Source: Clitopilus passeckerianus (taxonomy: Eukaryota > Basidiomycota > Agaricomycetes > Agaricales > Entolomataceae). From it: a DNA stretch of 64,000 bases. The stretch lies in the NCBI GenBank assembly GCA_944990035.1, contig CALYLX010000145.1:1054001-1118000 (forward strand), read 5' to 3'. A model generated the notes under the pieces. That model ran no database searches. It worked only from the letters and a program-made list of their open reading frames with translations, and was not told where the DNA came from. A program made the position numbers and the translations under genes. Shown here one piece after another: positions 36,394 to 47,900 of the stretch. Numbering within the stretch: the stretch's first letter is position 1; every line of letters begins with the position of its first letter.

Positions 36394-38150
36394 ATGAATG
36401 CTGGCACCTCCTCACAACCATCTTTGAGCCCAACTCAAACGATGCGAAACAAGGCCAAGTCGATGTTGAGCTTAACTGCTCCATCCCAGATGAAGCGCAA
36501 GTTGTCGACCTCCTCCAACAGGACATCATATTCATCATCCTCTAACTCAATCGGGACTGCACCCCCTACACCTACTTCGCCCACCCATCCTACTTTTTCC
36601 GACTCTCAGTCCTCCTTGAATGCCCCCAAACCGAAGAAAATTCGGCCAGGAGGAGGTCGTCGCCACTCTGTCGCACCATCGAAGAGCCAGGTCTCTGTCA
36701 GGACGACACCATCTCTCACTACATTACCGTTTCTCAAGCCTGTCTCGGAGCGGCCAGCAGCTAATGCTAAGGATGCTAAGGTACCTAAGCTGAAAATTAG
36801 GACCGGCGGGGGAAGGCGACATATGGCGCCTCCCAAACCGCAACCTGCCCCTCCAAAGCCAACTCCAGCACTCGTCGAGTCAGAAGTTTTAGATGGTAAG
36901 TCCACATTCTATTGGCAATTAAATAAGTCTGACAACTATCCTCAGTCCGTGTTCATTCCCCTTCACCTCCCTCTACAATACCGTCGCGACCTACTTCGCC
37001 TGTTCCCTCATCCTCCTCATCTCAGCGAACACCACACGCTATCCCCACACCAGTGACGCCAACACGACGAATCAGGATACCTCCTGCACCTCGTATTCCG
37101 CCTCCACCCGTTCCAACTACTGGTAACTCAGGACCATCCTTATCCCCAATAAACCTCTCGCCCCTACATTCTCCCACTCACGTCTTTCAAGCGTTGCCTC
37201 CTTCACCTTCCTCATCACCTTCCCCGCCACGTCGAGCCTTCCGAGCACTCCCCTCTCCCCCCTCCCCCCTACGAGCACATGTACCACTGTCGTCATCAGC
37301 TCCTACCCCTTCCGCAATTCGGAGGTTACCATCTCCCCCATCGTCTTCTCTATTCTCACCCCTGACACCACCATCACCCCTTCTTTTACCACTCCCTGCA
37401 TCATTCGCTGCGCTTCCCCACGAACTTGAACTCTTACAGTCTTCATCAAATTCGGCATTCAGAAACAGGCGACTTAGTGATGCATCAGTGGACACACTTC
37501 CACCGTACTCTCCGGAGAATCAACCTATGGTCTTCCATGACTCTTCAAGCGCGCATAGCTCTCCGACTGGATATGGTTCTCCCCGAATGGTACCACTCGG
37601 TCATCCGATAATGCGGCATGGTCGTAACCGCTACAGACGTGGCTCACGCTCCCGTTCACGCATGACACGCTCTCCTACCACTTTGCCAACCCAAATTGAG
37701 GAGCAGGAAGATGGTGTCGATCAGAACGAGCCGTCGAACCACACGAAGAGTCCTTCCATCGCATCTGACCTGCTGTTCTATCAAGAACAGATGGTGCCAC
37801 TGTTCTCTGGCCCTACCTCATCAAGGCCAACCCACTCGAGGCGCAGGTCATCCTCGACGCCACCGTTCTCCGTGGGTCCCGCTACCGGCAAGATAGGACC
37901 TCATCAAGCACTCTCTGATGATGAAGATAACTTGTTCCTCAGGAGGCGTATCAGGCCACTGAACACCCTGAAAGCCAACAGGGAATACAAACTCCCCGCC
38001 AACACTTCTGAGGATGATGGTGACGATTCTGATGTCGACCCTGCTGTTTGTGAAAGCCCGGGATATCAGGGCGATACCGAGAGGTTTGGGAGGCAGATGG
38101 CCCGGTATCAGGATAGGAAAGCTCGATACGACAGTGGGGTTCAGCCTTAG
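36394..38150 (+). CDS. Ser/Pro-rich protein with two GGGRRH motifs, paralogue B
   Basis: Exons 36394-36895 and 36946-38150 flank a 50-nt intron (GTAAGT..CCTCAG, phase 1, forming GTC). The protein is 568 residues. Exon 1 carries a basic, Ser-rich start and two copies of a motif, KKIRPGGGRRHSV (about residues 81-93) and LKIRTGGGRRHMA (about 133-145). Exon 2 is proline-rich (PPAPRIPPPPVP) and then Arg/Ser-rich (RHGRNRYRRGSRSRSRMTRS). The C-terminus contains SDVDPAVCESPGYQGDTERF. Order, intron phase and C-terminal block match paralogue C, 1.4 kb downstream. The GGGRR[HY] block resembles no catalytic site I know; RG-rich motifs often bind nucleic acid or serve as localisation signals, which is only a suggestion here. 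Confidence 0.8.
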
Positions 38151-39524
38151 CTACAAGTTCAACTACCATACAACACTCGTTCCATTCCTGTTACTCTATT
38201 ATTCCAGTAAACCTGAGAAAGTACATTCCTTATTGTTTCACCTATTCTAGGATCGTAGTAATTATACTCTACCTATGTTGTATCTCTCCTTTTCTTGTTC
38301 GGGGACCGTTTACTTTCGATGGTCTGGCGGCCAATGTATATTTAATTTTCTAAAACCATGTCGCTTGCCTTCAATGAATCAGCCACACAGTCGTGTGATC
38401 TTTTCTTAGCATCACTGTGACGTTGGCGATTGGCGGTGTCCGTCAAGTTTGTCTTTAACCACATTCAGCAGTTGGCATGGATCGGTCCCAGTGTTCGTAT
38501 ACTCTCGTTGACTGGTGTCAATGTCCATTTCTATCTTGTGACGCCTATTCCCCACCCTATTGACGACTATAGGTTGGTGTGGTCATGGATTACCGAAAAC
38601 GAAGGCCCAGACTCACACTCGAGTCCGGAAGCAAATATTCAAGTTTGCTCTGTTCGCCTCATGCCTGGTCGGTTTCTGCCAGATTCTCTGTGCCTATTGC
38701 CGACGTCCGTCCTCATGCGCACCCGACGAGGTTCACGTAGAGCATTCCACACGATATCAACCAGATACGGAACATTCATCACAGCCAAGATGCTTTGACA
38801 GTTCAGTGTATACTTCCATCACACTTCTCATCAGAAAGCCCAGTCTCCTTCCCTTCTTCTACTTTTTCGAGGAAAGGATCCGCCGAGGAGCCTCTCTGGC
38901 TCCTCAACGTCGCTTAATTCGGAATGTTCTAGTTTTCTACTTATGTTCCAGCTTGTCGACTGGTTCGCTGTGTTGCTGTGGTGGAGTGGGGAGCACATTG
39001 TATTGGCAGATGTCAAAGGCAAATCCTCCATCCTCATCTTTGAGGTCATGCACACACTGGGATGATTACCCGTCCACCTGAGCATCGTGGTTATGGGAAT
39101 AGTCCGGTCGCATCTTTTCTCTTGTTAGGCAGAGAATACATGTCTTGTGCCATTTGTTATGCTTGATGCCGTCTGTCCACTCATTTTCACACAGAAACTC
39201 AAAGGATGTGCCTGGATAACACTCTAAGAATTGATAACCAGCAAGCTGCAGCATTCCGTAGAGCGGAATGTTTAGCAGACATATTGTTGGTGTTTCCTTC
39301 CTGCAATGGTATTTTGACGCTGGACAGACACCTCCGCTTCGCTTAGTGGTGTTATCTGAAGGTACGACAAGCATCATGCGCAAAGCGCTGGATGATCGGC
39401 ATAATCGATCAGGCCTCTGTTCCCCCTGAAAGTGGATATGACCCAGCCGGCGGAACCTTATCTCTCAACCAATATAAGGCACTGTATGGGCAATCCAGCG
39501 TTCATCCATGAATGTCACTCCACC
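38151..39524. other. Intergenic region between paralogues B and C
   Basis: No gene is recognised. Frames such as the one at 38560-39081 have a Cys/Ser-rich random look. A TATA-like element lies at about 39470, just before paralogue C. Confidence 0.4.
39469..39477 (+). promoter_or_regulatory. TATA-like element of paralogue C
   Basis: The sequence AATATAAGG lies about 50 bases upstream of the preferred ATG at 39525, which itself sits in a good CACCATGC context. Earlier in-frame starts (39438) lie upstream of this element, so it supports 39525 as the start. Confidence 0.45.
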
Positions 39525-41509
39525 ATGCAGGGACTGGAATCTCCCGCAACTAGCAGCGCGAATAGTTTCACGACCCTCGGCAGCGTTGGTACCCCTTCAA
39601 TGAGCACCGCAACTACGACCGCCCTTAGTAGCACAAAGTCAAAAAGCAGGTTCACTTTGAAAGCCAAGCTCACTCCTTTATTCCGACCCTCCTCCGCAGC
39701 GACCACGGCTAGCTCGCTGACATTCTCCTCCTTGTCAACTGAGTCTTCAAGCACCCCTACGACAGCTACCTTCTCCACTACCGAACGGCCCAAGAAGATC
39801 AAAACCGTAGGAGGAGGGAGAAGATATGTGAAGACGAAGGCAGTAGCTCATGCTTCTCCTCCCACTTCTCCCCGCCCCACCACCAATGCACCTGAACCTT
39901 CAAAGGCAGTTCTGTCGTCGGCGCCGTCATTTCCACCGCCGAAAACGAAAGTTAAGGTCGTGGGAGGTGGTCGACGGCACGTCGAAACGACCGTTGAACC
40001 AGTCAAAACTAAAGTTGCCGTCACCGACCCCGTGCCAGAGATGACTTTGGGATCTAAGAAGGTGAAGACGGTTGGGGGAGGTCGACGACATGTGAAACCA
40101 AGGAAGAAAGATTCTGGTGTACCCGAAATCAAGATAGTCACAGGTTTGTATTTCCCTCGCCTCTACCGCCGATCGCCTCGCTGAAATCCTTGGTAGCTCA
40201 AGAATCTGCACCTCCCGCCCCAAAAAATGTAGTACAATCCCCCAGGGCGCTCGGCCTGACTGAGGTTGACCTCTTTGCACCTTCGCCACTATCACCCGCA
40301 TCTTACCTGCCAACCCCACCTTCAACATCTCCTTTGACTCCCTCTCAAATTCTACCACCGATCACACCGCCAATGTTGTCTCAACCAATTTCATCTGAAA
40401 CTATAGTGCCTTTACGACGTGCCCCTTCTCCACGCAGACCTCCGACTTCTAGACCTTCATCCCCACCCTCGGCCAGGCCGCACAGGCCTCTCCCCGAGCC
40501 CCCTAGAATTGCCCCAGTACCTCCCCCTGAAATCAGAACGCCAATTTCTGCTCCCGCCCCACGAGCAACACAGCTGCCTTTGTCTATGGCCAATCAAAGT
40601 CGATCACCTCCCTCTCCCCCCTCTCCTCCGTCTATGTTGCCATACCTTTCCCCAGTCTCAGAACCTGAGTACCTGCCAGAGCCATCCCTACTTGCCTCGC
40701 GAAGGCGGGGATACAGCGCCTCTCAGGCCAGGCTACCCGTCGAAGAAATTCCTATGGAACCATTGTTACGACCTCGCAGGCCAGTTACATCTACAGGGCT
40801 CATGGTGTCCAGGCAATCCACTATCCGTGGACCCTCTCGGAGCCACAGAAGCCCTAGAGATCGATATGCCTTCTATCATCCCCCACCACCATACTCCCCT
40901 CGAGCGCCAGATGATGCTCAGGGCGAGGCAGAACTCGTGGAAGACGAGTTGGAATACATCGACCAACAGACTCGACGACTGTCTTCATTGTCTATGGTCT
41001 CATCCGATTCCTACTACGAGGAATCTTTAATCCCACTATTCCCCGCACCTGCACCGTTACCTTCCATTTCACCTCTCAGAGTCAGGCCGCCAAGTGACCG
41101 TCGCACCATTGTTCCGCCTCCGATTCCTCGCGCATCCGTCGTCCAGCGGCGGGTGTCCGTAGTACGAGCCCCACAGGCGGCCAGGAGACCTCGAACAGCT
41201 CCACAAGTTCTCCATGATGATCACTTCATGAGGAGAAGCGTGGGGGACCAAGATTACAGAGATGTCGTTGATATCCTTCTCTCGGCGGAAATGGAGGAGA
41301 CGGAAAGTGGCGACGAGGTCATCCTGGAGGTGGAAGAGGAGAGAGACAGCGATGAATCTGATATTGATCCAATGATCTCTGTACGTCCAGGCTATGGAGG
41401 AGATGCATCGAGAGGACAGAGGCAACGAGCCAGACATATGGAAAGGATGGTCGTGTATGCCAATGGCTCCTTAACCGCTGGCGGTCAGCCTCGTCCTGAA
41501 GCATGGTAG
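39525..41509 (+). CDS. Ser/Pro-rich protein with three GGGRR[HY] motifs, paralogue C
   Basis: Exons 39525-40143 and 40197-41509 are joined by a 53-nt intron (phase 1, forming GCT), giving 643 residues. After a Ser/Thr-rich start with a basic patch (STKSKSRFTLKAKLTPLFRP), exon 1 carries three motif copies: KKIKTVGGGRRYVK, KVKVVGGGRRHVE and KKVKTVGGGRRHVKP, at about residues 90, 142 and 178. Exon 2 is proline-rich, then holds RRLSSLSMVSSDSYYEESL, an Arg-rich stretch, an acidic block and SDIDPMISVRPGYGGDAS. These blocks line up with paralogues A and B. The spacing of 36-53 residues between motifs suggests separate short linear motifs in a flexible chain and not a folded domain. No known function; intracellular, as no signal peptide is seen. 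Confidence 0.8.
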
Positions 41510-41865
41510 CACTAACCACAATGGTGTCTTATCGCCATCGATCGCCTTTTATTAACTTAAAGTACGGACACCTCTCCTAGTCTTCGGGACACTTTTATTC
41601 TACTCCTCGATTCTCCCTTTGATACTTAAATTCTTTTGCAACTAGTACCACTACGATCATTTGGATTTCTTTACACACCTAGCACTATCTGATGTTCCCT
41701 ATACTGTACATCGTTATTCACAGAAGGGACTGTTTGGAATGTAGAATGTACCTCCACTTTGACGGAGATAGAGAGTGAGAAGACTATGATATTGTCCATA
41801 ATATCTAAGCGAAGTAAGCCGATGAAATGTACGATCCAAGAGTTCGAGCCCTGTCCATTCCCATA

Positions 41866-42608
41866 TCAAAATTCGCCGGTAATTACAGCACGGCCGTAAA
41901 TGTAGACGGAGGAAACCATTAAACCTAAACCACCTACAGTCAACCCAAGTCGACAGAGAAGAACACCTGTGGAATCACTTACTAATGAGGCTAAACGAGC
42001 CAAGGGCAGGGAGGAAACCATTTCGCTTCAAGGACGCGTCAGATTAGCGCATGTGACGGATACACTATAAATAACAGACCTTGTCGGGATTCCCGCTGGT
42101 GTATCCCAGAGTATATGGAATACGAGTAAGTGAGTAGATCCCACAAGACGTGGCGGCTAAAACAGGGTACTTCAGGCCAACAAGAACGGTACTGGCGAAT
42201 AGAAGAGAGATTCAACATGCGCTTGGGAGGTAGTAGAAGAAAGGCGACTGACCTGGCTATCAGTTGGGAGATATTCTCCAGAGTGCTCTGATGAGCGCGT
42301 TGGGCACGGTTGTATTTCAAGGCGTTAACGTTCTTTGCTGCTTCTTCCTTCTCAGCGTACACTTTAACAAGGGAAATAGCGCAATGAGTCCTCATGCATC
42401 TTGATGCGGAGTTTTGCAATTACATTGAGGGTACTTGATACCAGATTTCTCCCTCCATCGTGTGACAACAATGGCTTGAAATGCAGTGACAAAGAAGGTC
42501 AACCCAAGCGTTGCACCATCATAGTGGAATCTGACGGAAATAGGCCAATTCCTGGAAGCGTAAAGGTGGTGTCATTCCCTACCCTTCTGGAAGAACAATT
42601 GCAGGCAT
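41866..42608 (-). CDS. MAPEG family protein, MGST3-like (outlying copy)
   Basis: Six exons (42583-42608, 42424-42530, 42253-42361, 42080-42191, 41983-42025, 41866-41933) give 154 residues starting MPAIVLPEG. MAPEG proteins are four-helix membrane proteins of the ER that use glutathione to conjugate or reduce lipophilic electrophiles. Visible hallmarks are YAEKEEAAKN, the fingerprint QRAHQSTLE, LVGLKYP, RIPYTLGYTSGNPDK and the catalytic-type Arg at the first codon of exon 5. In this copy the fingerprint Asn, a glutathione contact in the family (Asn55 of LTC4 synthase), is Ser, and the usual FNCTQ is YNRAQ. Exon sizes match the array at 53-58.6 kb except the last (68 against 59 nt). It stands 10 kb away from its relatives and is the most divergent. 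Confidence 0.85.
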
Positions 42609-42681
42609 GTTTTACTAGAGAGAGCTGATGATAGATGAGATGAGGAGGTCGTTGCTGAATGACAAGCAAGAGCCTGAGCAG

Positions 42682-42691
42682 CTCTATATAC
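42682..42691 (-). promoter_or_regulatory. TATA box of the outlying MAPEG gene
   Basis: On the minus strand the sequence reads GGTATATAGAG, about 75 bases upstream of the start codon. Similar elements precede most of the other MAPEG copies. Confidence 0.4.
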
Positions 42692-43229
42692 CATGTTCAA
42701 TTGCGACCAGTGCGGCCTTTGGTCTTCCGCCACAAAGAGACACGTCGACGGCCGAGGGGACGCGCACTCTGAGACAGGTCTTGGCAGATGCGCAGACGCA
42801 TTCCAGTATAGAGCCAAGGCCTGAGTTATTTCCATAGCCTGACATCCCGTGGTGGATTAGAGGAGCCATACAGAAACCGGAAGACTGCTACCGATGAATG
42901 GTCAGGTATTCCTTTACGAGGCCATGACTGACAGCGAAGAGCTTGATTATACCTGCCTAGGATTAGGAGGCTCCAGACGAAGGCCATTCCTATCCAGTGC
43001 GGCGAGAACAAGTTCTCTGCGGTTATGAGAGTGACGTCTCGAGGACATGAGTTACATGTAATTACCTTGATCAGCGGAGATGACGCTGGTTTGCCTGTGT
43101 CTCCTACTATATTATCTCGATGGAGTGTATGCGCGAATTTCGACGTATATGATATATTCCCTAATACATACAAATCCCGGAGTTATCTAGCAAGATTCCG
43201 TCAGTTCCCAAGAACTTCATGATTCACGC
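42692..43229. other. Intergenic, nothing recognised
   Basis: No gene model or family motif is seen between the outlying MAPEG gene and the first small twin gene. Short frames on both strands lack codon or splice support. Confidence 0.4.
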
Positions 43230-43500
43230 TCAAGGCTTACAACTAGTTTGCATCCCTATATTAGTGGCTTTCGTTGCAGTTGTCTTTGGTGGATTGAACA
43301 GCCCATCTCCCATTATGACAAATGCACCCTTGATCTTCTTGCCCAACTTTCCGATGTTTGATTTACTTTGTTGAGATTTTAGAGATACGCTGGTGTCTGC
43401 TGCAACGGTTGTCTTTGAGGAACTGTGATCTGTGGACGAGAAGCAGAGGATCAGAAACGAGCCAACGTGTCTAATAATGTGCTAGATGTTTACCGCTCAT
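43230..43500 (-). CDS. 68-residue small protein, twin 2, with 7-nt first exon
   Basis: The model has exon 1 at 43494-43500 (ATGAGCG), a 64-nt intron and exon 2 at 43230-43429, ending in TGA. The protein starts MSDHSSSKTTVAADTSVSLK, continues with a Gln/Lys-rich stretch and NIGKLGKKIKGAF (about residues 27-39), and ends near NIGMQTSCKP. A second gene 0.6 kb upstream has the same ATGAGCG|GTAA start, the same 200-nt second exon and the same total length. Shared residues are MSD, VSLKS and (I/L).KLG.KIK.GA. That two independent copies keep the same unusual structure is the main evidence. The central part could form a short amphipathic basic helix. No known family. The 7-nt exon makes it easy to miss by ordinary gene finding. 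Confidence 0.65.
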
Positions 43501-43865
43501 CTTGCGATATCGTAGAAAGGTCGAAGGAGAAGAGACTATAGAGACGGAGTTACCTGTGGACCTTCTGGCCTTGTTGACCAGGGGTAAAGGCATGTCCAAT
43601 AGCATATTAGCGCATCGGCGCCCGTAAAGCTGAGTTTATCATTGGCCCGATCAACAAAGCCTCATATGCTGTTAAGATGTTGCAGTTCGCATTGGGTGGG
43701 GTGGATGGCCTTTCAAGGGCTCTAGGGAGAGAGCGAAAACCAACGATAATGATATTCAAGTACCCAGAATGGATGTTACAGTGGAGAGAGGTATAATTCG
43801 TTCTAATCAACATCTAATGGTCCTTAGTGAAAGTTTGGAGCTCGAAGGAAGAGAAACTCACAATT

Positions 43866-44126
43866 CTACATGTAGTTGGTAGCCTGAATGGAACCGGTGG
43901 CGGTAGGATTACTTATTCCGCCAGCCACAGAGTTCACAACAGCGTTAGCTGTCTTGGAGGCGCCATCCTTGATTTTCTGCCCGAGCTTCGAGAGATTTAA
44001 TTTCGCCTGCTGCGACTTCTTCGCCTCTCCATCTCGGGTATCGAAGCTCTTCAGAGATACATAGTCTGCATGTAGTTGCGTGAGTCAATGCCTGGGATCT
44101 GGGAAGGCTATCTAGTTACCGCTCAT
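43866..44126 (-). CDS. 68-residue small protein, twin 1, with 7-nt first exon
   Basis: Exon 1 is 44120-44126 (ATGAGCG), followed by a 54-nt intron (GTAACT..ATGCAG) and exon 2 at 43866-44065 ending in TAG. The protein starts MSDYVSLKSFDTRDGEAKKS and contains LNLSKLGQKIKDGASKTANA (about residues 26-45), then a small Ala/Val/Gly stretch (VVNSVAGGIS). It is Lys-rich, without a signal peptide, Cys pairs or a clear membrane span. It aligns with twin 2 around VSLKS and KLG.KIK.GA. Both twins lie on the same strand just downstream of the long helical gene at 44970-48145, so co-regulation is possible but not shown. Function unknown. Confidence 0.65.
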
Positions 44127-44969
44127 GTTGGACAGAATGTTGTGGAGGATAGGGATGGTGGTAGTTGCTGATAAGCTCGGTATATGCTGACTATCCTGCC
44201 TAATCGCACTTGCGGGGTTGTTTTATGTTGATGCCAGCTCTGCTGACTGTCTTGTGAGGCAAGGCCGACCATAATCGCCTTTTAGGCTGTTGAGATGTTG
44301 CTTTCTAGATCGAGTTCTGGTTGTTGCCTGGATCGGCTCAACTAGAATGTAGATGTTTTTGGTGCGTCCATCCTTCGCAATAAGCTGAGTATAGAGTAGA
44401 GCTCCATAGGGAATGGTGGTGGTTGGAGGCCAAGCGCATATCATTCTCTGATGTCTGGTCCGACTTTGTACCACACGAACTTGCGAGTATCCAATATTCA
44501 ATCCTAGGGGTCCTAACGCTGAGTTAGCATGCTGGAAATACTTCGGGTGATGAGTCTTTGGGGGACCGTTCTTGTCAACACGGCAGTGTCACACTGAAGA
44601 AAGGGAAAGAGTCTTGAATGTTCTCCGCGCCCTTCGTCGAAACACCACTCTTCGTGTCTACATAACGATGCAACTGTCCATCCTCCAGAGGTCTGCACTC
44701 TTCAACGAGCCTTCTACGACTTTGATTGTATCTTCGACGCCTATTCTCTGCTCCCAATGGAGTGCCTCGTAACGAACGCCAGGGTCACGAGAAGCACCGA
44801 GACCGCGAACCTCGTCAAGACCTTGCGGCCGAAGTAATGTAATGCCGCTGACGTGGATCCCGACACCAGGCAGTACGAATGTTTATAGATTATATTACGG
44901 CCGGAGAACGATAATACATGGACGCATTTGAGCGGGGTAAGGCATACAATAAAATTACAGTTAGTTGAA
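44127..44969. other. Intergenic, nothing recognised
   Basis: This separates the small twin genes from the 3' end of the helical gene. Short frames on both strands do not combine into a model. TATA-like TATATG near 44180 on the plus strand is not convincing as the promoter of twin 1. Confidence 0.35.
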
Positions 44970-47900
44970 TTACATGGAATCATCAGGGTCAAACATTGGG
45001 TTTTGGGCAGCTTTCTTCTTCAACGACTTTTCAAGGTCACTTGTATGAGAGACAACAACGTCTTTGAGTGCAGGGGGCACTACAGAGAAGTGAGTTAGAT
45101 GACATGAAGTGCAAAGGAAGGACACCATACGAGGCTCAGCGACTGCGGGCATGGCGGATTGGGTGGCATCGACGATGGTGACTAGACGGCTGTTGATCTT
45201 GTCGACAAATTGCTGAATAATAGTGTCAAAAACTGCCCGGATGCAGAATAAGCGAGAATGTGCACCTTTTGGTCTTTGGCGATTTTGGCAGCGATCCTGG
45301 AAAGGCAGGTTACTTAGGTTCCTCGGAGGAGAATGTAGGCTCACTGTTTACTGGCCTCCTCAGTCTGTTTCGCGAGGTCTGCTTGGGCTTTGGCGAGCTG
45401 ATCTATTCAATGGGGGACGTGAGCTAAGATGGGATGGCATACTGTTTCATTGGGCCATATACCAAGGAACTTGGACTTATCACCATCGTTAAATTGGAGC
45501 ATTCGACCCACAGTCCTGTCCGAGGAAAATATATTGGTATGAGAAATGGCTGGGGATTAACATATGTGTACTGTATATACCTTTGGGCTGGCATAATGTA
45601 CATATTTGAGACTTCCATGTACACCGTGGAGATCTGAACAGCTAAAGTGGAAACCTAGCAAATCATAGCCCATCAACGGTTCCATTCAAAAGACTGGAGG
45701 ACAGCCCAAGTGCTGCTCACCTTAAGAGGCATCATCATCTGCCTGTAGACAAGATCACGAGTGAAATCCGAGAGCGTCACGCCTCCTACTGCCTCAGGTT
45801 CATTGCCCTCGGCAATTTGCCGCTCGACCGAGGTAATCGTGCGGACCCAACGATCGACTGAGGGTGCCATGATGTCGACGAGAAGTGAAGCAACCGAGTC
45901 AAAGAATTGAACGAGCTGAGAAAGTTGTGCTCGAAGAGTAGTGAATGCACCGACGGCTTTCTTGAGGACAGGGAGTAGCTCTGAAGGAAACTGAATGAAA
46001 CTCCAGATACGACGGCGAATGAAGGAAACTTACGACGCAAGGTGGTGCTGGAGAGACTCAGTTGGGTCATTTCACCAATAGTCCTGGTAATTGCCTCCTG
46101 CTGTGAACAGAGGCGATCCGAAGCCTTTTCGTAGGAGGCGCGAGTAGCTTCAAGTTGGGACCTGGTTTGGTCAACTTTATACTTGGCGTTTTCGACAGCA
46201 AGTTTCTGGGTAGCAGGTTAACAGAAGATGAGGATCGCGCGCGTTTAACGGGACTCACGGACGTAGTGCCAGAACTTAAGGGAGTAGGCGGCGTTGCAGG
46301 ACCGTTGGCGACAGTTGCAGGTTGTTGAAGAACCAGGTTGACGGCGGCGAGCAAACTATTGAGTTGGGTAATGAGGTCATTGACGAGTGGAACTTGACTC
46401 GACAGAGCATTCTCCTCAGCGCCGGCGCCGGCTTTGATGACTGTGGTTATGACGCCGATAGCACCGTCAATAACTGGGGTGAGATTGGCTGAGATGGGTT
46501 TCCCGGCATCGAGTTGAGACTTGAGAGACTTCAGGCTGCTATGGACGTAGGCTGCTCCGGTTGTAGCAGCCTAGACGAAGCGACCATGAGATTTTCATCG
46601 GTATTCTGAAGTAAAAGCGAACGTACAGCGTTCTTCTCATCTATTCTATCCCAGTCAGGCTTCCCATTGACACCGGTTAACAACAACTTGATATTATTGA
46701 CCTGGTCAAGGGTACGCTGGACAACTGCTAAACCGGGGTCTAAGAGGGCGGCCGCGTTGGGCTGGGAAGAGACTCCAGTTGCAGAACTTGCCGGAACGGC
46801 TGGAGAGGCCGTGGCTGCGGCTATTGCCTTGTCTTTCCCGTTCTTGCCTCCCGCCAAGTTGGTGAAGGCGCCAATGCCGGCGACGGCAGCTTGAGAAGAC
46901 ATGGTTGCATGGGAGATGGCAGCATTCCTAAAAAAAACGTGTGTCAGATGGAGGCGAAGCAATTCTTAAGTCGGACTTACCCAGCAGTGACGACAAGGCT
47001 GGTGAGTGACTCAACGACTTGCATACCAACCAAGTCCCATCTACATGACTGTTAAAAGCATTCGGTTATATGTTGTGCAATATCGAACACACCCGCTGGG
47101 GACGTCCTTGACGGCGTCATGGAAGGAAGTCTCGGCCTCGGTATAAGACTATCCTGTATTTCAAATACACGCTCTGGCAGCGACACGAGCTCACACACCT
47201 TCTTCATCATGTCGGACCTCTCTTTGGCATCCTTGACCAAGGTTTCCTGTTGTTCTTTCTGAACCTTTAAAACAGCGAGGTTGATCTCGTTCTGAGTTAA
47301 GGCCTGTTCGGCGGTTCCGGCCTTATAAGTACATGCAAGAACCATTTCCTGCCCATATCGGTCAGTTGACTGCGCGAAGAGGAGCATAATGACAAACTTG
47401 AGCGAGTCCGGCGAGATCTTTGAATGCACCCTCAGTCTCCTTAGCAGCCTCGCCGCACCTTGAGCTGAGCTGGACAAGGTCGTCGATACTATTCTGGAAG
47501 AAGCTGGCAACGTCACGAGCTGTGCCTTTGAGGATGAGATTGACAAGGTTGCGGATGACATCAGGGATCTGTCCAGCAACATTCATGATTGTTTCTAGGT
47601 TTTTATGCGCAGTTTCGTAAGCCTATAAGGTTAGAATAGTTCAGTACGTAGTACCAACAAATGCGGGAATAGCTCGCCGTATAGCTATCCCCAACCTAGA
47701 GATTAGCATAAACGTTAGTGTTGGTGCTTGCACCATGAAATAAATGTATACGAACCACCTGCTGGAGACAGGTCTTGAACGAGTCTGGATGCCTCGCAAA
47801 TTCCCACTTGAAAGGAGGGCATCCAGCAGGAGCGTCAGAGACAAGATCTTTCGTTGCTTGAATCAGTACCGTAAATATTCCGAAAGCTGATAATGGTCTT

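Noticed and set aside
36896..36945. Reading paralogue B's first exon through the intron to 37056
   Set aside because: The read-through frame becomes irregular and stops, while splicing at GTAAGT..CCTCAG restores a Pro-rich frame that matches the layout of paralogues A and C.
38560..39081. 173-codon plus-strand frame with Cys and hydrophobic residues
   Set aside because: No signal peptide, family motif or splice support, and codon use looks random; kept as intergenic.
40419..41030. 203-codon plus-strand frame overlapping paralogue C
   Set aside because: Out-of-phase reading of its Pro-rich exon; the main frame has the family motifs.
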